Shown piece after piece: positions 42,165-50,791 of a stretch of 51,269 nt of DNA (the stretch's first letter is position 1; each line of letters starts with the position of its first letter). The stretch lies in contig NZ_SEUI01000003.1 of the NCBI RefSeq assembly GCF_008370255.1, positions 400,931 to 452,199 of the forward strand. Reading direction: 5' to 3'. This DNA is from Pseudoalteromonas sp. FUC4. GTDB lineage: Bacteria > Pseudomonadota > Gammaproteobacteria > Enterobacterales > Alteromonadaceae. The notes beneath the pieces were generated by a model. That model did not search any database. It was not told the DNA's origin and saw only the letters and a program-made list of their open reading frames with translations. The position numbers were made by a program, and so were the translations under genes.

Positions 42165-42896
42165 ATGAAGAAGACATTAATCGCATTAACACTCGTTGCT
42201 AGTTTTTGTACTCCAGCAATTGCCTCAACATCTAACACGCCATCAAAAGAAGCCCATAAAGAAACGGCTATTGGTTTAGGTGCAGGCGCTATTATTGGCG
42301 GCGTAGTGGGCGGGCCAATAGGTGCATTTATTGGGGCATTTGCCGGTGGTTTAATAGGCGATTCAAAAGTAGCTGATAACAAAATTGCAGAGCAAGAGCG
42401 TGCCATTACAGTAATGAAAGAAAAAACCAGCGATTACCAACACGTGCTTAACCACAACAATATGTTAGAGCAGCAGCTAGAAGTGCTTGCCAATCAAAAT
42501 GAGCAGTTAACTCAAGTTCAAATTAATAACTTACTAGCCATGACAGTGCAATTTAAAACAGGTTCAAGTGTTATTGCCCCGCATTTTGCACTGCAGTTAG
42601 ACCAACTGGTTACCTTGTTAAACAACCAACCACAACTCGCACTTGATTTAAGTGGCTTTGCCGATCAACGCGGCGATGAGCAAGCCAACCTTTTACTTTC
42701 TAAAGCGCGTGTAAATGCCGTGCAAAGCTATTTAATAAAACACGGTGTGAGCCACAAACGTTTAAGCACGCAGGCATTTGGCGAGCAGCAAACATTGGCT
42801 AACAGCAACACGGTGGAAGATAACTTTTTTGATAGACGCGTAACGCTTACCACTCGCTCAATGAGTCCAGTAAATGGCCAAACGGCGAGTAACTAA
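42165..42896 (+). CDS. pdsO: Sortase-associated OmpA-like protein PdsO
   Basis: A signal peptide (residues 1-20) is followed by a glycine-zipper membrane segment (GLGAGAIIGGVVGGPIGAFI), a helical coiled region (about residues 75-125), and an OmpA C-terminal domain (VQFKTGSSVI, LSGFADQRGDEQANLLLSKARVNAV) that binds peptidoglycan. A glycine zipper plus an OmpA domain in this locus defines the TIGR03789 family. AAGGAT precedes the ATG. It heads the operon with the sortase target and the sortase and may help place or hold the processed substrate in the envelope. Confidence 0.92.
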   Translation: MKKTLIALTLVASFCTPAIASTSNTPSKEAHKETAIGLGAGAIIGGVVGGPIGAFIGAFAGGLIGDSKVADNKIAEQERAITVMKEKTSDYQHVLNHNNMLEQQLEVLANQNEQLTQVQINNLLAMTVQFKTGSSVIAPHFALQLDQLVTLLNNQPQLALDLSGFADQRGDEQANLLLSKARVNAVQSYLIKHGVSHKRLSTQAFGEQQTLANSNTVEDNFFDRRVTLTTRSMSPVNGQTASN

Positions 42897-42942
42897 ATCT
42901 AACTGAATCTAAGTAAAACAAAGCGTTCGATGGAGTGATTTT

Positions 42943-44961
42943 ATGTTGAGTAAACCAACCAAAATGCTTACTAAAGTAAGCATTTTTATATTCATAGTGA
43001 TTGTGCTGTTAGCAAGTTTTAAAAGCCAGGCACAATCACCCAAGTTAGAGCTTTTTGATAGCAGTGGTGCGCCAGCAGGCCCAGCTATAATATTAAAAAG
43101 CGACGCCAATATGACCTTAACCGGTCTGATCAACCATGTTGTAGTAACGCAAACCTATCAAAACGAAAACCCGTTTGCAGTTAATGCGCGCTACGTTTTT
43201 CCATTGCCTGATGAAAGCGCCGTGCATGCCATGACCATGCACATTGGTGAGCGAGTCATTAAAGGCCAAATTGATAAAAAAGTGGAGGCCGAAAAAAAAT
43301 ACGAGGAGGCTAAAAAAGCAGGTAAGCAAGCGGCTTTAGTTCGCCAACAACGTGCGAATATGTTTATTACGAATGTGGCTAATATTGGCCCCGGTGAGCA
43401 AGTAGTAATTGAGCTTGAGTATCAAGAAATAATTGACTACAGCAGTGGTACATTTGCTATTAGATTTCCTACTACCATTACACCGCGTTATCACGCGATT
43501 AGTGGTGAGGTTGAGGTTAATACTCAAAATCAAGCGCACGTTAATCCGCTTCCAACGGGATGGTTAAGTCCTGTTTACAGTATTAAAAGCAGTACTCAAA
43601 ATGATAGCGTACCAAGCAGCCAATTTAGCTTAAACATTGATATAGACGTAGGCTTAGAACTGGTGGATATCAATTCTAAATTTCATAATGTTGATGTACA
43701 AAACACAGCATTTGGGCAATATAAAATAGCGTTAAATGAGACAAATGCAGTTAATCGCGACTTTGTACTTGAGTTTAAACCGCTGCAAAAAGAGCAAGCT
43801 CAAGCCGCATTTTTTACTCAGCAGTTTGAAAATGGTGACCGATACGGGCTTGCTATGCTAATGCCACCAGGGGATCACTTTACACAAACGCAGCGCTTAC
43901 CTCGCGAAATGGTATTTGTCGTTGATACGTCAGGCTCTATGCATGGGCAATCTATGGAGCAAGCTAAAAAAGCGTTGTTTTATGCACTTTCATTACTCGA
44001 TAGCGACGACAGCTTTAACATTATTGGTTTTGACAACATAGTAACTCCAATGAGCGATAAACCACTTATAGCCAGTGACTTTAATTTACGCCGTGCAGAG
44101 CGATTTATTTATAGCCTAGAAGCTGACGGCGGCACTGAAATACAAGGTGCGCTTAATGCCGTACTTGATGGCAGCGAGTTTGATGGTTTTGTACGCCAAG
44201 TTGTATTTTTAACTGATGGCAGCGTAAGCAATGAGGACGCATTATTTAAAAATATTCAAAGTAAGTTAGGCGATAGCCGCTTATTTACAGTGGGTATTGG
44301 CAGCGCACCTAACAGCTTTTTTATGCGCCGAGCGGCAGATATAGGTAAAGGCTCATTCACGTTTATAGGCAGCACAAGCGAGGTGCAACCTAAAATGCAG
44401 CAGTTGTTTGATAAGCTAGCACATCCGGCTATTACTAATTTGGCACTAAGCGATGAAAGCGGTAACAACTTAGATTTTTGGCCATCACCACTACCTGATT
44501 TATATTTTGGCGAGCCTATCATGGTCGCTATAAAGCTTAATAATGCTAAAAATGTGGTACTTTCTGGGCAAACAGCACAAGGGCCTTTAAGTATTAAATT
44601 AAGTACACAAAATAGTTCAAGCGCTCAAGGTATAGCAAAACTGTGGGCGCGCCAAAAAATCAAGTCATTACTTTTATACAACGAGCAAAGTGTAGTTAAA
44701 GATGAAGTACAGGAGCTTGCGCTTACTCATCAATTACTTAGTCCGTTTACTGCTTTTATAGCGATTGAACAAACTCAAATAAAAGAAGTGGCAGAGCAAA
44801 CGGCGCAAGCTACTAATGCAGTACCGCAAGGTATGGCAATGCGCTTACCGCAAACCGATGGGCAAAGTAGGTTACATATATTACTAGGCTGTATTTTATT
44901 ATTGGGATTTGGCGCCCTTAAAATAAACCGATCATTTAAATTAAGCAGGGCACGTAAATGA
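42943..44961 (+). CDS. Marine proteobacterial sortase target protein (VIT + VWA)
   Basis: A 672-residue exported protein and the only visible substrate of the sortase. An N-terminal signal/anchor (about residues 12-30) precedes a VIT domain (about 45-170: YVFPLPDESAVHAMTMHIGE) and a VWA domain with an intact MIDAS, DTSGS at 328-332, plus Thr in DGGTEIQ and Asp in LTDGSVS. The C-terminus has a full sorting signal: LPQTD (635-639), a hydrophobic helix (about 645-660) and the basic tail RSFKLSRARK. It matches TIGR03788. The residue after LPQT is Asp rather than Gly. It overlaps the sortase gene by four bases (ATGA). Confidence 0.95.
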   Translation: MLSKPTKMLTKVSIFIFIVIVLLASFKSQAQSPKLELFDSSGAPAGPAIILKSDANMTLTGLINHVVVTQTYQNENPFAVNARYVFPLPDESAVHAMTMHIGERVIKGQIDKKVEAEKKYEEAKKAGKQAALVRQQRANMFITNVANIGPGEQVVIELEYQEIIDYSSGTFAIRFPTTITPRYHAISGEVEVNTQNQAHVNPLPTGWLSPVYSIKSSTQNDSVPSSQFSLNIDIDVGLELVDINSKFHNVDVQNTAFGQYKIALNETNAVNRDFVLEFKPLQKEQAQAAFFTQQFENGDRYGLAMLMPPGDHFTQTQRLPREMVFVVDTSGSMHGQSMEQAKKALFYALSLLDSDDSFNIIGFDNIVTPMSDKPLIASDFNLRRAERFIYSLEADGGTEIQGALNAVLDGSEFDGFVRQVVFLTDGSVSNEDALFKNIQSKLGDSRLFTVGIGSAPNSFFMRRAADIGKGSFTFIGSTSEVQPKMQQLFDKLAHPAITNLALSDESGNNLDFWPSPLPDLYFGEPIMVAIKLNNAKNVVLSGQTAQGPLSIKLSTQNSSSAQGIAKLWARQKIKSLLLYNEQSVVKDEVQELALTHQLLSPFTAFIAIEQTQIKEVAEQTAQATNAVPQGMAMRLPQTDGQSRLHILLGCILLLGFGALKINRSFKLSRARK

Positions 44962-45563
44962 AAAAGTGGCTAAGCGCGGGCTTACTAATAGCTGGGCTTG
45001 GATTATTTGGGCACGGCGCTTATATGCAGGCAAAAGCGTGGCTTGCTCAAGTATTAATTGAGCAAGCATGGCAAGAGGCGCTTAAATCACCCAGCACTAA
45101 AGTAAAGCCGTGGTATTACGCCGACAGCTACGTGACCGCAAAGCTTGATTGGCCAAGCCATAATAAAACATTAAGTGTATTGGCTGGAGCGAGTGGTCGT
45201 AATTTAGCGTTTGCGCCTAGCCAATTCTTACCCGCAGGGGAGCTTGGCGGGAAAAAATTTGGAAACGAAAAAGGCGCGCTAATAGCTGGGCATAACGACA
45301 CCCACTTTGCATTTTTACAAAACGCAAAAGTGGGGGAGGCGTTTACTTTGCAACTGCAAAGTGGGGTGATTCAAAATTATAAGGTAACGGGGATTGAGGT
45401 TATTCATCAATCCCAAAACTCATTTTTACAAACACCTGGGCTGTACTTGCTTACCTGCTACCCTTTTGATTCGCTTGCCTCGGGTACTCATTTAAGATTG
45501 CTTGTATCTGCGCAAATGTCTTCGCCTGATTCGCTAAGCGGTATATCCACCACAAGTTCTTGA
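44958..45563 (+). CDS. Class GN sortase (marine proteobacterial)
   Basis: A 201-residue transpeptidase with an N-terminal membrane anchor (residues 4-24). The catalytic residues are His112 in LIAGHNDTHFAF, Cys167 in LLTCYPFD and Arg180 in THLRLLVSA, giving the sortase order His-Cys-Arg. This is the TIGR03784 type, rare in Gram-negative bacteria, and should cleave the LPQTD signal of the preceding gene's product between Thr and Asp. Start ATG overlaps the target stop codon (ATGA). The last 76 bp overlap the convergent EamA gene, so its C-terminal Ser-rich tail is encoded antisense to that gene. Confidence 0.95.
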   Translation: MKKWLSAGLLIAGLGLFGHGAYMQAKAWLAQVLIEQAWQEALKSPSTKVKPWYYADSYVTAKLDWPSHNKTLSVLAGASGRNLAFAPSQFLPAGELGGKKFGNEKGALIAGHNDTHFAFLQNAKVGEAFTLQLQSGVIQNYKVTGIEVIHQSQNSFLQTPGLYLLTCYPFDSLASGTHLRLLVSAQMSSPDSLSGISTTSS

Positions 45564-46417
45564 TGACGCTGGCTTATCATTACGCCAATAAATACCACAA
45601 ATATACTCAACCATTGCCAAACGTTGAGCACTTCGCCCAAAATAATAGCTGACAAAATAAGTGTAAAAATAGGAATTAAATTAGAGTACGCAGCAGCGGT
45701 TAATACCGATACCTTGCTAATTGCATAGTTGTACATGCCATAGCCGCCAAGGGTTACACACGAACCTAAATACAAAATGCTCATAAGCGCAGTTAAGTCG
45801 TGTTGGTTTTCGCTTGGTAGGTCGATAAAAAATAAAAATGGCGCAAAAAACAAGCTGCCGCTAATACCTTGCAACGCAATTAAAGTCAGGGGTGAGTAGC
45901 GATTAGCTAAATGTTTAATACTTACGGTATAAAATGCAGCGCACACCATCGCCATAAGCTCTAAAAAGTTACCCAGTAACGGATTAGGTGCTTGGTCGGT
46001 ACTGGGTGAAAGAAGCGTAAGTAAAATACTGCCGCCAATACACAGCGTAAAACCGACAACAATAGCTTTGCTTATATGCTCTTTAAGTAATACAAAGGCA
46101 AGCAACGCAATAATAATAGGCAAGCAAGAGACAATAACACCGGCCTGCGAGGCTGATGTGTATTCCATTGCATGGCCTTCAAATAAAAAGTACAAGCAAG
46201 GCTCAGCAAGCGACATACCCACTAAATACTTCCAGTCACCTTTTAAATACTCAAACCGAATAACGTAGCGCCATAAACAAAGCGACAAAACTAACGTGGT
46301 GAGCATGCGTAAAAATATCACTAATGCAGGGTCGTAAATAGCAATGGCGTATTTGAGCGCTATAAAAGAGCTGCCCCATAAAAAGGTGGCAATAATTAAA
46401 CATAAACTGGCAGGCAT
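45488..46417 (-). CDS. EamA-family (DMT superfamily) transporter
   Basis: About 309 residues with ten predicted membrane helices in two EamA repeats; the first begins ASLCLIIATFLWGSSFIALK and the second has MVCAAFYTVSIKHLANRY. These are inner-membrane exporters of small metabolites; the substrate is unknown. The start is uncertain. Upstream in-frame ATG (46459) and TTG (46480) would add polar residues, but no ribosome site is clear for any, and the family usually begins just before helix 1. A TGCTAGGAT sequence at 46452-46460 might be an extended -10 box, which would favour 46417. The 3' end overlaps the sortase gene. Confidence 0.85.
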   Translation of the reverse strand: MPASLCLIIATFLWGSSFIALKYAIAIYDPALVIFLRMLTTLVLSLCLWRYVIRFEYLKGDWKYLVGMSLAEPCLYFLFEGHAMEYTSASQAGVIVSCLPIIIALLAFVLLKEHISKAIVVGFTLCIGGSILLTLLSPSTDQAPNPLLGNFLELMAMVCAAFYTVSIKHLANRYSPLTLIALQGISGSLFFAPFLFFIDLPSENQHDLTALMSILYLGSCVTLGGYGMYNYAISKVSVLTAAAYSNLIPIFTLILSAIILGEVLNVWQWLSIFVVFIGVMISQRHQELVVDIPLSESGEDICADTSNLK

Positions 46418-46536
46418 AAAGAGTAATTTACTTAATTTAATAAAATCAGATCCTAGCATGAAAATTTTTAACTTGTTCAAAAATACCGAGCTGGTATAAA
46501 TTAATTCATCTTTAATTAATCAATAGTAAAAAGCAC

Positions 46537-47640
46537 ATGCAAAGGGAACAGGTAATAGTTGTAAAGCTTGGTACAAGCGTACTAACTGGCGGCACCGATA
46601 AGCTAGACAAAGCACATATGGTTGAATTAGTACGCCAATGCTGCGAGCTTAAAAAGCAAGGCCACCAGGTTGTTTTAGTATCGAGCGGCGCGGTAGCTGC
46701 TGGGCGCGAACAACTATTAAAACCCTGTGGCAGAAGCTTAATTGATAAACAAATGCTTGCTGCAATTGGACAAGGTCAACTTATTCATATTTGGCAGAGC
46801 TTGTTTGCTTTATATGGGGTAAATGTAGGTCAAATGCTGCTTACTCGCGCTGATGTAGACGACAGAGGGCGCTACCTTAATGCCCGCGATACACTCAATG
46901 CATTATTAAATTACGACGTTGTACCCATCATTAACGAAAATGACGCAGTCGCTACCAGCGAAATAAAAGTAGGCGACAACGATAACTTATCGGCACTTGT
47001 TGCTATTTTGGCTAATGCTAATAAGTTACTGCTACTTACCGATCAAGAAGGCTTATTTACCAGCGATCCGCGCACAAACGCCGATGCCACCCTCATTGGT
47101 GAAGTAACACATATAAACGATGAGCTGCGCCAACTTGCTGGTGGCAGTGGTACAAACTTAGGTACTGGCGGTATGGCAACCAAATTACAAGCAGCCGACA
47201 TCGCAAGGCGTGCAGGCGTTGAAGTTATTATTGCTAAAGGCGCAGGTAAAAACGTTATTTTAAAATGCATGAGTGACGAGTTACCAGGCACGCGTTTTTT
47301 AAAACTCACCGCTCCAAAAGATGGCCGTAAAAAATGGTTACTAGCTGGGCCTAAAAGTACTGGCCAAATTGTCATTGATGCAGGTGCTATTGGCGCCCTT
47401 CAAAATAAAGGTGCTAGCTTACTCGCTAAAGGCGTTACTAATGCATTTGGACGTTTTGAACGCGGTGATTTAATTGATTTAATAGATAATAAAAATCAAG
47501 TGATTGCACGGGGCTTAACGCGCTTTAGTAGTACCGAAGTAAATAAAATAAAGGGTGCGCATTCTAGCCAAATAGGTAAGTTACTTGATTACGATAGTGG
47601 CGCAGAAGTATTGCATCGCGACGACTTAGTATTACTTTGA
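46537..47640 (+). CDS. proB: Glutamate 5-kinase
   Basis: A 367-residue enzyme of proline synthesis that phosphorylates glutamate with ATP. The amino-acid-kinase domain shows [34 protein letters not shown] and [26 protein letters not shown] contacts substrate. A C-terminal PUA domain (about residues 275-365: [20 protein letters not shown]) is present, as in enterobacterial ProB. proA is not adjacent, unlike in many relatives. The ribosome site is weak. The gene is divergent from the EamA transporter and is not followed by an obvious terminator. Confidence 0.96.
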   Translation: MQREQVIVVKLGTSVLTGGTDKLDKAHMVELVRQCCELKKQGHQVVLVSSGAVAAGREQLLKPCGRSLIDKQMLAAIGQGQLIHIWQSLFALYGVNVGQMLLTRADVDDRGRYLNARDTLNALLNYDVVPIINENDAVATSEIKVGDNDNLSALVAILANANKLLLLTDQEGLFTSDPRTNADATLIGEVTHINDELRQLAGGSGTNLGTGGMATKLQAADIARRAGVEVIIAKGAGKNVILKCMSDELPGTRFLKLTAPKDGRKKWLLAGPKSTGQIVIDAGAIGALQNKGASLLAKGVTNAFGRFERGDLIDLIDNKNQVIARGLTRFSSTEVNKIKGAHSSQIGKLLDYDSGAEVLHRDDLVLL

Positions 47641-47717
47641 TAATTATCATTTATATAGGCTTACTCTGAAGTCTGATTGAACTGTAATTAACGAACTGAC
47701 TATTGATAATAGTATTA

Positions 47718-47753
47718 CGCTTTTTTGATTATAAATTTGTGCTAAAATCTGGC
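47718..47753 (+). promoter_or_regulatory. Possible promoter of the glutaredoxin gene
   Basis: An extended -10 element, TGC-TAAAAT (-10 at 47743-47748), is preceded at 16 bp by a T-rich -35-like hexamer. It fits the 144-bp gap between proB and the next gene. Confidence 0.35.
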
Positions 47754-47784
47754 TCCTTAAATTGTTGTAAATAGAGTGCTAAGC

Positions 47785-48144
47785 ATGAAATTAGTTCGTT
47801 GGTTACTAGGTTCTATAATTTTATTTTTTAATTTTGTATTTACTCCTCGCAGTAAAAAGCGTGCAAGCGATGTGCAAGCGCAGCTTGATCAGCAAACCTC
47901 ACAATTTAAACTGTATCAATTTAAAGCATGCCCGTTTTGTGTAAAAGTACGTCGCGCCATTAAGCGCGAAGGCTTAAACATAGAAACGCGTGATGCAAAA
48001 GACAATGAGCAATATCGCCAAGAGCTACTAGAGCAAGGCGGCAAAGTTAAAGTGCCTTGCCTGCGTATAGAGAAAAATGGCCAAGTACAATGGCTGTATG
48101 AATCAAACGATATTATTGCTTACTTAAACAAAGTAGCTGCATAA
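47785..48144 (+). CDS. Membrane-anchored glutaredoxin
   Basis: A 119-residue protein with an N-terminal hydrophobic helix (about residues 4-20: VRWLLGSIILFFNFVF) and a glutaredoxin domain. The active site is ACPFCVKVRRA (CPFC), and KVKVPCLRIE holds the conserved cis-Pro and ends the binding site. It should reduce disulfides or glutathione mixed disulfides at the membrane on the cytoplasmic side. The ATG at 47785 is chosen over an in-frame GTG nine bases upstream. It lies 39 bp before gltX on the same strand, so co-transcription is possible. Confidence 0.88.
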   Translation: MKLVRWLLGSIILFFNFVFTPRSKKRASDVQAQLDQQTSQFKLYQFKACPFCVKVRRAIKREGLNIETRDAKDNEQYRQELLEQGGKVKVPCLRIEKNGQVQWLYESNDIIAYLNKVAA

Positions 48145-48183
48145 ACCACTTTTATTATCTCACTTATTTAAAGAGAATTTACC

Positions 48184-49668
48184 ATGACAATTCGCACCCG
48201 TGTTGCCCCGTCGCCAACTGGTGACCCGCATCTTGGCACCGCTTATATCGCCTTATTTAATTACTGTTTTGCTAAACAACAAGGCGGTGAATTTGTACTT
48301 CGTATAGAAGATACAGACCAAGTACGTAGCACGCCAGAGTCTGAACTTGCGATTATGGATAGCTTACGCTGGTTAGGGCTTGAGTGGGATCATGGTCCTG
48401 ATGTGGGTGGCGAATTTGGTCCTTACCGTCAATCTGAGCGTAGCGATTTATATAAAAAATACGCGCATCAGTTAGTTGACGATGGCAAAGCGTTTTACTG
48501 CTTTGCAACAAGCGAAGAGCTTGATCAAATGCGTGAAGAGCAAATGGCAGAAGGCCTACGCCCTAAATATGACGGCCGTGGTTTAAACCATACAGATGAA
48601 GAAATTAAAGCAAACTTAGCAGCAGGCAAACCTTACGTTATACGTATGAAAATCCCAAGCGAAGGCACATTTAAGTTTAACGACTACCTACGAGATGAAA
48701 TTGAGATCCCGTGGGAAAACGTAGACATGCAAGTTCTTTTAAAAGCGGATGGTTTCCCAACGTACTTTTTAGCGAACGTAGTTGATGACCACCATATGCA
48801 AATTAGTCATATTTTCCGTGGTGAAGAGTGGATTAACTCAGCACCTAAGTTATTAAAACTGTATGAAGACTTTGGTTGGGAAGCGCCGGTACTTGGACAT
48901 TTACCATTACTACGTAACCCAGATAAATCAAAGCTATCTAAGCGCAAAAACCCAACATCTATTAACTACTATAAAGAAATGGGTTACCTACCAGAAGCCG
49001 TGCTTAACTACTTAGGTCGTATGGGTTGGTCAATGCCAGATGAGCGTGAAAAGTTCACACTTAATGAAATGATTGAAAACTTTGACATGAAGCGCGTATC
49101 GCTTGGTGGCCCAGTATTCGACGTGGATAAATTAAGCTGGTTAAACGGCATGTGGATCCGCGAAAATCTAACCGACGAGCAGTTAATTCAGCGCTTTGTT
49201 GATTGGAAGTTTAACGGTGAAATGTTAGCTAAAGTATTACCTGAGGCTAAAACGCGTATTAATACGCTGTCGGATATGGTTGAGCTTGCTGGACATTTTG
49301 TAGGTGGTATTCCAACTTACGATCCTGCGCTATTGACAGCTGGTAAAGCAGACGAAAACGTAATACGCCAAGCACTACAATTTTTTGTATGGCAGCTAGA
49401 AGGCTTACGTAGCTTTGATAAGCCCGCTATTTTTGCAATTTCAAAAGAAGTGGCTACATTCCACGAGCTTAAAATTAAAGACTTTTTAGAGCCAATTTTT
49501 GTCGCAATTACAGGCAAAACATCAAGTACGTCAGTGCTTGATGCAATGGAAATATTAGGCTCTGACTTATCACGTGCTCGTTTACGTGTAGCGCTTGCTC
49601 ATTTAGGTATTTCTAAAAAACAGGCTAAAAATATAGAGCGTGCGTACCGCGAATACCCAAGTGCATAA
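48184..49668 (+). CDS. gltX: Glutamyl-tRNA synthetase
   Basis: A 494-residue class I synthetase that charges tRNA-Glu. The HIGH motif reads [13 protein letters not shown] and the KMSKS motif KLSKRKNP. Conserved blocks such as LRIEDTD and [13 protein letters not shown] are intact, and the C-terminal anticodon-binding domain is complete. DPHLGTA (rather than HIGG) and overall length suggest the non-E. coli-type GltX seen in some Alteromonadales. Good terminator behind it. Confidence 0.97.
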   Translation: MTIRTRVAPSPTGDPHLGTAYIALFNYCFAKQQGGEFVLRIEDTDQVRSTPESELAIMDSLRWLGLEWDHGPDVGGEFGPYRQSERSDLYKKYAHQLVDDGKAFYCFATSEELDQMREEQMAEGLRPKYDGRGLNHTDEEIKANLAAGKPYVIRMKIPSEGTFKFNDYLRDEIEIPWENVDMQVLLKADGFPTYFLANVVDDHHMQISHIFRGEEWINSAPKLLKLYEDFGWEAPVLGHLPLLRNPDKSKLSKRKNPTSINYYKEMGYLPEAVLNYLGRMGWSMPDEREKFTLNEMIENFDMKRVSLGGPVFDVDKLSWLNGMWIRENLTDEQLIQRFVDWKFNGEMLAKVLPEAKTRINTLSDMVELAGHFVGGIPTYDPALLTAGKADENVIRQALQFFVWQLEGLRSFDKPAIFAISKEVATFHELKIKDFLEPIFVAITGKTSSTSVLDAMEILGSDLSRARLRVALAHLGISKKQAKNIERAYREYPSA

Positions 49669-49688
49669 TTGCTAAACAATGTACTTTT

Positions 49689-49722
49689 AAAAGCCGAGCT
49701 TAGTAAAATAAGTTCGGCTTTT
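49689..49722 (+). terminator. Rho-independent terminator of gltX
   Basis: The stem AAAAGCCGAGCTTA / TAAGTTCGGCTTTT (one G-T pair) with a six-base loop is followed by a T-rich run. Confidence 0.9.
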
Positions 49723-49831
49723 TTGTTTCAGGCTGTTTAGCTATATGACATCGTATTTTGATATTGCTTAACTAAAGTATTAGTACTTAGCCCAATGATA
49801 CAATAGGACATATAAACTCATAGGAGGCAGT

Positions 49832-50131
49832 ATGATTGCAACCGTTAAAAACAAAGCCATTTTTAGCAGTAATACATTTTCGATAAACCTTGTTACTTAC
49901 CCAACCAATCATAGCGTAATGAACCATATTGACCCTGTGCAGCAAGGGCGCTATTACAAGCTCAATTTTGTATTAGAGAAACCTAAAGCGGGTGGGGTAT
50001 TTAAATGCTCAAAATGCATTATAAATTTATTTAATCGCGTGTATTTGTTCAGACCCGATAAGTACGAACACAGCGTATCTAAAATCGAGTCTGGAAAGCG
50101 TGTGCTACTGAGCTTTGCGCTTAATATATAA
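49832..50131 (+). CDS. Unknown 99-residue soluble protein
   Basis: Preceded by an unusually strong ribosome site, AGGAGG, at ideal spacing. The sequence has a CSKC pair (FKCSKCIINLF) and ends with a beta-like KRVLLSFALNI stretch. No family recognised. The two cysteines might bind a metal or form a disulfide. The gene ends only 4 bp from the convergent RcsF-like gene with no terminator between, so antisense overlap of transcripts is likely. Confidence 0.6.
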   Translation: MIATVKNKAIFSSNTFSINLVTYPTNHSVMNHIDPVQQGRYYKLNFVLEKPKAGGVFKCSKCIINLFNRVYLFRPDKYEHSVSKIESGKRVLLSFALNI

Positions 50132-50135
50132 TTTA

Positions 50136-50528
50136 TTAATAGTCGTAGGCCTGTCCGGTGCATAAAACAGATAAGTCGCAGTACGATACAGAGGTTTCAC
50201 TACAGGAATTGATAGTAAAAGCATTCCCGCCTCTGCGCATAGCATCAGCTTTAAGTAAATCAATCGCGTTTGATTTAGATCGATTGTAGCTTACATTATT
50301 GTTGCCCATACCGTCGCCATCACAGCTTTCACCTTTTATTCGGCCTAAAAGTGTTGCGCCACTTTCGTGTGCTTCTTGGTCGCTATAAAATTGCTGTAAA
50401 TCTCTTTTATTAACGTAGGTGCCAATTTCTTGAGATAAAACACCGTTGTCTATATCTGTATGATAAGTCATTCCTGAACAACCAGTTATTGTGGCCAGCA
50501 CTGTTATTGCCATTATAAAACGTAGCAT
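50136..50528 (-). CDS. RcsF-like lipoprotein
   Basis: A 130-residue lipoprotein: the signal ends in TITGCSG (lipobox Cys near residue 17). The mature C-terminal part, LLGRIKGESCDGDG then DLLKADAMRRGGNAFTINSC and VSYCDLSVLCTGQAY, follows the RcsF pattern, with the four cysteines that form its two crossed disulfides all present. RcsF is the outer-membrane sensor of the Rcs envelope-stress relay. The rest of the Rcs relay is not in the window, so the role here is inferred. The N-terminal proline-rich linker of E. coli RcsF is missing. Confidence 0.75.
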   Translation of the reverse strand: MLRFIMAITVLATITGCSGMTYHTDIDNGVLSQEIGTYVNKRDLQQFYSDQEAHESGATLLGRIKGESCDGDGMGNNNVSYNRSKSNAIDLLKADAMRRGGNAFTINSCSETSVSYCDLSVLCTGQAYDY

Positions 50529-50553
50529 ATTTATTAGTCCTTTAATTTATTTA

Positions 50554-50714
50554 ATACCAATCTGCTTATATATGCGGGCTATTTAACGTTAAGAAAATCA
50601 CGCTAAAACTAGGCAAAAATTTTTGTATCTAGTTGCTCTAAATAAAAAATTTTTAACGACGTTATAGTGAAATTTAATTCGTTAAATTGTTCAAAGATTT
50701 ATGCAGGTTGGTAT
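50554..50714. repeat. MITE-like palindromic element
   Basis: The ends ATACCAATCTGC and GCAGGTTGGTAT are inverted with one mismatch. Further in, ATTTAACG occurs on both arms, so the 161-bp element is an extended imperfect palindrome without an open frame. It lies between the RcsF-like gene and the CPBP gene. A half-site TAATACCAATGTG near 31770 may be an unrelated chance match. Confidence 0.6.
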
Positions 50715-50791
50715 AAAGTAGTAAATTACTAACAAAATCAAACGCTGGCAATGTTTGCTAACGGGTAAATTGTTAGCATTTGTAAATGTAT

